Shown piece by piece: positions 59,201 through 64,000 of a DNA stretch of 64,000 nucleotides. Source of the stretch: Hormiphora californensis. Lineage: Eukaryota; Ctenophora; Tentaculata; Cydippida; Pleurobrachiidae. The DNA is taken from assembly GCA_020137815.1 (NCBI GenBank), contig CM035360.1, positions 1,060,577-1,124,576 on the forward strand. Reading direction: 5' to 3'. Positions within the stretch are counted from its first letter, which is position 1, and the number at the start of each line of letters is the position of its first letter. The notes under the pieces were generated by a model, which saw only the letters and a program-made list of their open reading frames with translations, was not told where the DNA came from and did not search any database. A program made the translations under genes and the position numbers.

Positions 59201-59509
59201 GTCTGTTGTGTTGCATGTGTAACTTTCGAAGTGTCCCTGAAGTCCAATTAATCCCTTCCTGTTTCTAGTACTAAAAACCAAGCCCACACTTTCTTAATCA
59301 ACTCACACTTGCCCAAACTCACCAGCCCGTTGAGTCGCCTGACAATGACACTGTGTCCGCGCTATGAACAATTCAAGCAGTCCAAACTCACACCCGGTAT
59401 TCTTTGCAGTGCAAAACCAACGACATGCGGGGAGGAGGAGAAAACAATAACCGACAAACCAGAGGCAAAGTTCTCTCGACGTCTTTCCTCGTTTTTCCAA
59501 AGACATTAG
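56234..59509 (+). CDS. SCHIP1-like coiled-coil protein (one intron phase unresolved)
   Basis: Plus-strand exons: 56234-56602, 57297-57406, 58071-58178, 58361-58445, 58958-59051, 59269-59509 (stop TAG). Exon 1 starts MVFTRPYVTPSTPTGGGG and has Ser/acidic patches (DSSSEEDDEERG); exon 2 is GDSGYEDETG. Exon 3 ends SSSSSEDDGMPLVIQ. Exons 4-5 give MSVEEVQGMSVQQLRSVASL and INGELMGHLSDRDDLTELQD, which align with the C-terminal coiled coil of schwannomin-interacting protein SCHIP1 (DMTIGQLQ... EELV...RDELHTEQDAML). SCHIP1 family proteins bind merlin and ankyrin at the cell cortex. Exons 1-2 and 3-6 are each phase-consistent, but exon 2 leaves two bases while exon 3 needs none, so a small exon may be missed. 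An alternative exon-3 start at 58019 would end at TAG 58142. Confidence 0.62.
56776..57218. mobile_element. Palindromic MITE in intron 1 of the SCHIP1-like gene
   Basis: Arms of about 120 bases: TTGACAAGATACCTAAAAC ... ATTCGAAATAGGGGGTCTAC and the complement. The centre is unique and GC-richer. No clear target duplication. Confidence 0.8.
57710..57778. mobile_element. 69-bp pogo-like MITE between TA dinucleotides
   Basis: CAGTCAGACCCCGATTTACC with complement at the other end (GGTAAATCGGGGTCCGACTG), TA at 57708-57709 and 57779-57780. Interior GGGATGCTCGGGG...TTTTGCCC as in the copy at 2096. It is in intron 2 of the SCHIP1-like gene. Confidence 0.8.
58449..58500. mobile_element. MITE end, TTCTAACTCTCC family
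   Basis: TATATTCTAACTCTCCTTTA followed by CATTTGTAAATG, right after the exon-4 donor (58446). Relative of 34254-34335. Confidence 0.4.
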
Positions 59510-60591
59510 GATAGCTCAAAATGTTTAATTTAATTTATTTTAACTCCGAGTTTTTATACAAATAGAGAGTAAGACTGGAGAGAGATAGAGAGAGATGGGG
59601 GAGAGAGAGGGAGAGAGGGAGAGAGAGAGGTGGGGAGAAGGAGAAAAAAGAGTACAGTGAGAGAAAGAACGGTATTTTGTTTTTCAAAGAGATTGTTTTC
59701 TTTCAATTGGGTTAATCATTGTGAAAAAATTCAGTAAATTCAGGGATTTTTAAGCGACCTGAACCGTGTTGAATAATACTGCAGCATGCATCATACCTGC
59801 TGGTAATGGTGTCACACTAAGATATAAAAATGAAAGGGGAAGGCAGAGGATTTAAATTCATTTTTATGTTTGTTAAAAGTTTCTTATAAGTTTTGATCTT
59901 TGGGCCACCTGCTAGATTAAACAATGTTCTAGGAAGTAATTATATCGTGTTATCTAGCACATACATTATGAATATTTGACATGTATATTATTTCCCTGTT
60001 TAAATATTTTGTTTAAAAACCCGCTGTTTTCCTTTTATTCACCGGATTACCGAACGAAAAGGACAATACAAGGCCCACAGGCAGAGACCGGACCATGGCT
60101 GACACATAATTGAAGATTCAGGTATAAGATGCATGTCGCATCATCATTCGTTTCATTTATGGATGAACAAGGACTTATCGACAAAAATTTAACAACCCGG
60201 TGCGCGTCGCAACTTTGCGCGCTTCTTCGGCGCGCGTCGCGTGTTTAAATAAAATAAATTCCAAATCAAAAATTCAAACTTTTTTGCTCCAAAAAATTTG
60301 GAGCAAAAAAACTTTTTTCTCTTTTCTGGATTTAGGTTGTTTTTTAAAAATCAGCAACAAGTTTGGCATGAGCTGTCATCTGGGCCAGATAATCTGGTCG
60401 CTGCTGTCCCCTAGTACAGGAGTTTTTGACAGCTACAACAGATTCCAGGACTGCAGGCCAAGCTTCCGCCATAATTTTTGGTTCCAGACTTCCAGTGGTA
60501 GCCCCTGGATCCTGCTCACGCCTCACGGTAGTGGGGACTCCCCCTAGGGCCTAGTCCCTGTAAGTCATGGAAATGTTGTCAAAAACTGCCC
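59510..60591. other. Intergenic region
   Basis: GA-rich patch at 59570-59650; hairpins GGCGCGCGTCGCG and GCTCCAAAAAATTTGGAGC at 60225-60310. A minus-strand frame at 60344-60526 ends IMAEAWPAVLESVVAVKNS...HAKLVADF and looks protein-like, but I do not recognise it. Confidence 0.35.
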
Positions 60592-61713
60592 GAACCTAGA
60601 AATCATTAGGGGCAAGCTAATTTTTGCACAATCCGATAGTCAATAGGCCCCTGAACCACCAAAAAAAAGTCCCAAGCCCAACTCCTGGGGGAAGTGCCCC
60701 TAATTGGCCCTAATTGATTACAGTGTATTTGTAACCATCAATTAAATCGTAAATCGTCTTAGGAAAGGAGTAGAGGGAAAACCAAGGGCACTAAAGTGTT
60801 CAGCGTCCTCGCATTAGTGGGGGTAGGTGCTGGAATTAAGTCTCTATCTCATCTGGTTAATTAGATAATTGGATGATTAGATCCGCACATAGCCGTTTTT
60901 GGCCACATGGCTATAGCCACTTGGGAATGGTTTAGAGACTTTTCACTGGTGCCATTTTGTAGACAATGGCTAAGTTATGGGGGGTCGTGGTCGGACTTTT
61001 AAGCTCTATCTCAAACCGTTTAGCCGTTATTTGGATTCAAAGGTGCTGAAAATGAGCAAAAAATGGTAAAAAGTACGATTTTGAGCCTCTTTGTGGATCT
61101 TTGAATCCAAATAACGGCTAAACGGTTTGAGATAGAGCTTAAAAGTCCGACCACGACCCCCCATAACTTAGCCATTGCCTACAAAATGGCACCAGTGAAA
61201 AGTCTCTAAACCATTCCCAAGTGGCTATAGCCATGTGGCCAAAAACGGCTATGTGCGGATCTAATTATCCAATTATCTAATTAACCAGATGAGATAGAGA
61301 CTTAATTTCAGCACCTACCCCCACTATTTCGAGGACGCTGATCATTTTAGTGCCCTCGGTTTTGTCTCTACTCTTTTCCTAAGTGGCTATAGCCATATAG
61401 CCAAAAAACGGCTCTGCGCAAACCTAATTATCCAATTATCTAATTAACCAGATGAGATAGAGACTTAATTCCAGCACCTACCCCCACTAATGCGAGGACG
61501 CTGAACACTTTAGTGCCCTTGGTTTTCCCTCTACTCCTTTCCTAAGACGATTTACGATTTAATTGATGGTTACAAATACACTGTAATCAATTAGGGCCAA
61601 TTAGGGGCACTTCCCCCAGGAGTTGGGCTTGGGACTTTTTTTTGGTGGTTCAGGGGCCTATTGACTATCGGATTGTGCAAAAATTAGCTTGCCCCTAATG
61701 ATTTCTTGGTTCT
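60592..61713. mobile_element. Foldback element E, 1.1 kb palindrome
   Basis: Arms of about 520 bases from GAACC(T/A)AGAAATCATTAGG to a centre near 61085. Arms share with element A the modules CGTCCTCGCATTAGTGGGGG, TTAGATAATTGGAT and CCGTTTAGCCGTTATTTGG, and with element D the words CCCCTGAACCACCAAAAAA. The right arm contains an extra copy of the module. The exact ends and target duplication are unclear. Confidence 0.82.
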
Positions 61714-62177
61714 AACAAGAATTCCATGAATTACTGCTGGGTTCCCGTCTTGGCATGCTTGTAAAATAAAATCCAAACGAAAAATGCACTGGTGTACGGC
61801 GCACCTAGACGGGTATCAAAATTCAAATGTAAAGTTATTGAATTGTAAAATGTTTCTTGGTTCAAGTTTCAACCAACGATATTTTCAACGCAACCAAGTT
61901 GGTATCATTGAAAAGATCGTATCGCGTACGTTCCAACGCAGTACGCACCAAAGATCGAGTTATTATTAGTTAAGTTATCAGGAACCAGAGATATTTTGGC
62001 CGTATTACGTACGCCAGACCCACAGCTAGGAGCCGGTATAATAGACCCCATATAGACCCTAAATTTATTATCTGACAGATGCATTTTGTTGAAAGTTTTA
62101 ACAAAACTAGCTAAAAGTTGCCAACCACCAAAAGTTTATCTCGCTCGGCCATTCCCTCTAGATAATCCTACCAAACA
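61714..62177. other. Upstream region of PTRHD1
   Basis: AT-rich, no coding pattern. Probably holds the PTRHD1 promoter. No TATA or other site can be assigned with confidence. Confidence 0.35.
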
Positions 62178-62670
62178 ATGTCCACTGCTGGAATAGTCCA
62201 GTATGTTATAGTACGGTCGGACCTCGTTAAAACATGGCCATTGGGTGCTCTAATAGCCCAGGCTTGCCACGCCTGTACGGCTGTAATGCACGTGTACAGA
62301 GATGATACGCATGTGAAGGAGTACACGGCAGATCTTGATAACATGCATAAATGTGTTCTAGAGGTTCGTTCTTTAGAATAATTGTCAATTGATCATGATC
62401 ATATCACTCAACTAAGTCGTTTAGTGCGTTTTAGTAGCTCGTTCCCCAGAAAATTCTTAATTCTACCCCCTGACATATTTTACTATGCTGTGTATCCAGG
62501 TAAAAAGTGAATCAGAGTTAGCAGCGCTGTCAGCCAAACTAACTGAAAACTCAGTGCAACACAAACTCTGGATAGAACAACCTGAGAATTATCCAACTTG
62601 CCTGGCCGTGAAACCCTACCCAAAGGACGATGTTAAAAACTATTTTAAGAAACTGAAACTTTTAAAATAA
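62178..62670 (+). CDS. PTRHD1: Putative peptidyl-tRNA hydrolase PTRHD1
   Basis: Two plus-strand exons, 62178-62363 and 62500-62670, phase 0, 118 residues. MSTAGIVQYVIVRSDLVKTW, PLGALIAQACHACTAVMHVY, YTADLDNMHKCVLEV, then SAKLTENSVQHKLWIEQPEN and PTCLAVKPYPKDDVKNYFKK align along the full length of PTRHD1, a small Pth2-related fold. Pth2 enzymes release peptides from peptidyl-tRNA in the cytosol; activity for PTRHD1 itself is less certain. Complete and unbroken, with the family's usual C-terminal KKLKLLK. The next gene starts 217 bases downstream on the same strand. Confidence 0.95.
62211..62225. other. Short stretch resembling pogo-like termini inside PTRHD1 exon 1
   Basis: TACGGTCGGACCTCGTTA in the coding sequence (YVIVRSDLVK) looks like the MITE end. 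It is conserved protein sequence, so the resemblance is most likely chance. Confidence 0.15.
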
Positions 62671-62887
62671 ACTTTGCATTTTTTTGTTGGTTGTTTTATT
62701 TCTTATTTGATACATTGTACTAATTTAGTGTATTTAATATTTCTTTGGGTATGATATCCCTCATTTCTCTCCCTCCTGTGCTGTACTCTCTCATGATGTC
62801 GCACGCTACGTTAGTTAGGAGTGGGGACATCGTACCCAATGTATTTCACACTATACTAATGCACCAAATCCCTGATAGCAGCTTCAC

Positions 62888-63425
62888 ATGGCTACTACCA
62901 TGGAGCCTGGTGGAGGTGGTGGAGCCCCGTCACCAATTAGCGGTCTGCAGCAACCACCTGAGAAGACGGCCACTCCACAACCACAAAGTGATAAAACTGT
63001 CCTTGATTTTATGCGAAAGCGAAGGAAGCAGACGAAGAAAATGTGCAGTGTATGCTTTACGGTAAGAGTTAGTAGTATGTGGTGCAGATTGCAGAATGAA
63101 TTAGTAGAATAAAGTAGTGGAGAATAAATGTTTTTTTGGGTACTTTATTGAGGTCTTCGTCCCTCTCTTCGGCAGAGCAACGAAATAAAAATGGTGTGGG
63201 CTGGATAAAATAAGAGAATATAATATAATATTCAAGATCAAAATGTATATCAGAATATATTCAAGATCAAAAATGATATATTATAAAACGCCCCCACTCC
63301 CCCTTAACATAACTCCTCCACCCCCTCTTCAGAGCCTGCCATATACACCAGCGGAGTTTCCTATCACTCTGAACTGCAGACATATCACGTGTGCCAGCTG
63401 CCTCAACCAGTACTTCAGAAATCAG
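62888..63425 (+). CDS. RBR-type RING finger protein, first two exons (continues past window)
   Basis: Exon 1 62888-63061 starts MATTMEPGGGGGAPSPISGL, a low-complexity leader, then DFMRKRRKQTKKMCSVCFT. Exon 2 63333-63425 continues in phase: SLPYTPAEFPITLNCRHITC then ASCLNQYFRNQ. Together they form Cys-X2-Cys ... Cys-X-His-X2-Cys-X2-Cys, the first part of a RING1 as in RBR E3 ligases such as RNF14 and RNF19 (CRH..C..CL..Y). The donor after 63425 is GTGAGT. No further exon is identifiable before 64000, so the rest of the RING, IBR and RING2 should lie to the right. Ubiquitin ligase function is inferred from family. Confidence 0.72.
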
Positions 63426-63472
63426 GTGAGTGGGTGTCTAAACCAATACTTCAGAAATCAGTTGAGTCTCTC
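63402..63472. repeat. Micro-duplication of the RING exon end and donor
   Basis: CAACCAGTACTTCAGAAATC followed by AGGTGAGT is repeated 36 bases downstream as AACCAATACTTCAGAAATCA followed by GTTGAGT. The second copy has lost the GT donor (TTGAGT). Confidence 0.8.
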
Positions 63473-64000
63473 GTTGTTACCCGAAATAAAATTTTAGAGC
63501 AATCATTCACCATTCTTTGTTATACCCCATTGGCCCCGCCATCTATTGCTGGCCTTTAAAGGTAAAAGGCACTGATGCGTCTATGAGCGTGTGTAAAACT
63601 CCTTTGCAGTTCTGAGGAAGGCCAGGCCACACGTGGACTAAATTATATTGTGAAGTTCTATAGAAAAGTGTCCATTCTCGAATGTTTAGAACAGCTCCTC
63701 TGCAGAAGATCATCCATCCCTGTGCGATATATGAATTATGAATTGTATAGAGTTTTGAATTCCTAGAAAGTTGTGCCAGCCACTATCTAGAACAAGAGAG
63801 ACAGAGAAAGAGAGAGGAAAATAGAGCGAGAGAGAGGGAGGGAGGGAGACACTAACTAGTTAATGCTCTAGTTAGTTATGTATGTCTGAGTCTCTGCGCT
63901 TAATATATCTTAACTATTAGCTCAAAGAAAGGAGCAGAGAGGCTAGACGGAGAGACGATGAGAGAAAGAGGGAGAGAGATAGAGAGAGAGAGCGAGGAGA
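63426..64000. other. Intron of the RING gene, ends in GA repeats
   Basis: No exon with the right phase and motif found. GA-rich microsatellite patches occur at 63795-63850 and 63950-64000. Confidence 0.4.

Noticed and set aside
60200-60547. Plus-strand frame of 115 residues
   Set aside because: Composition follows homopolymer runs; the minus frame at 60344-60526 looks more protein-like but is also unassigned.

Overview
This is nuclear DNA from an intron-rich animal. Every recognised gene is a metazoan/eukaryotic family with GT-AG introns: KIF20-type kinesin, PIN4, TALDO1, a polypeptide GalNAc-transferase, PTRHD1, an RBR RING protein and a SCHIP1-like coiled-coil protein. Introns are mostly short (tens to hundreds of bases). 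Intergenic DNA is full of GA/CT microsatellites, MITEs, LINE fragments and large palindromic (foldback) elements. I would guess an invertebrate, possibly an early-branching marine one, but the sequence does not fix the taxon. I see no bacterial operons, CRISPR arrays, rRNA or convincing tRNA genes.

Layout. 0-24 kb is gene-dense and mostly on the minus strand: a C2HC zinc-finger gene running off the left edge (1-842), a 21-exon KIF20-like kinesin (1689-14714) with an intronless MFS transporter nested in one intron on the opposite strand (4999-6447), PIN4 (14940-15658), TALDO1 (16069-19258) and a broken intronless S9 peptidase (21740-23720). 24.9-29.6 kb is a plus-strand GALNT-like gene whose introns hold a LINE 3' end, a foldback element and a MITE. 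30-56 kb is almost entirely mobile and simple-repeat DNA: a LINE with a restriction-like endonuclease, nested palindromes of 1.3-5.2 kb, a 160-bp satellite and long GA/CT tracts. 56-64 kb returns to genes on the plus strand: SCHIP1-like (56234-59509), PTRHD1 (62178-62670) and the start of an RBR RING protein (62888 to beyond 63425).

The most unusual content is the foldback elements. Four of them (10351-11629, 36201-37596, 42435-45394, 48685-51618) have termini beginning TA and are bounded by clear 3-bp target duplications (GCA, ACT, GAA, AGG). One sits inside a larger palindrome (41594-46805) flanked by AATT. A separate family has TTGGT termini and exact 9-bp target duplications, and one member is only 72 bp long. 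Short pogo-like palindromes, down to 32 bp between TA dinucleotides, are also scattered here; one has inserted exactly at a kinesin splice donor.

The genes are ordinary housekeeping functions (mitotic motor, prolyl isomerase, pentose-phosphate enzyme, Golgi glycosylation) and do not form a pathway. Single-base indels break the S9 peptidase, the first GALNT exon and both LINE proteins, mostly at homopolymers, so assembly error and real decay cannot be separated from the sequence alone.
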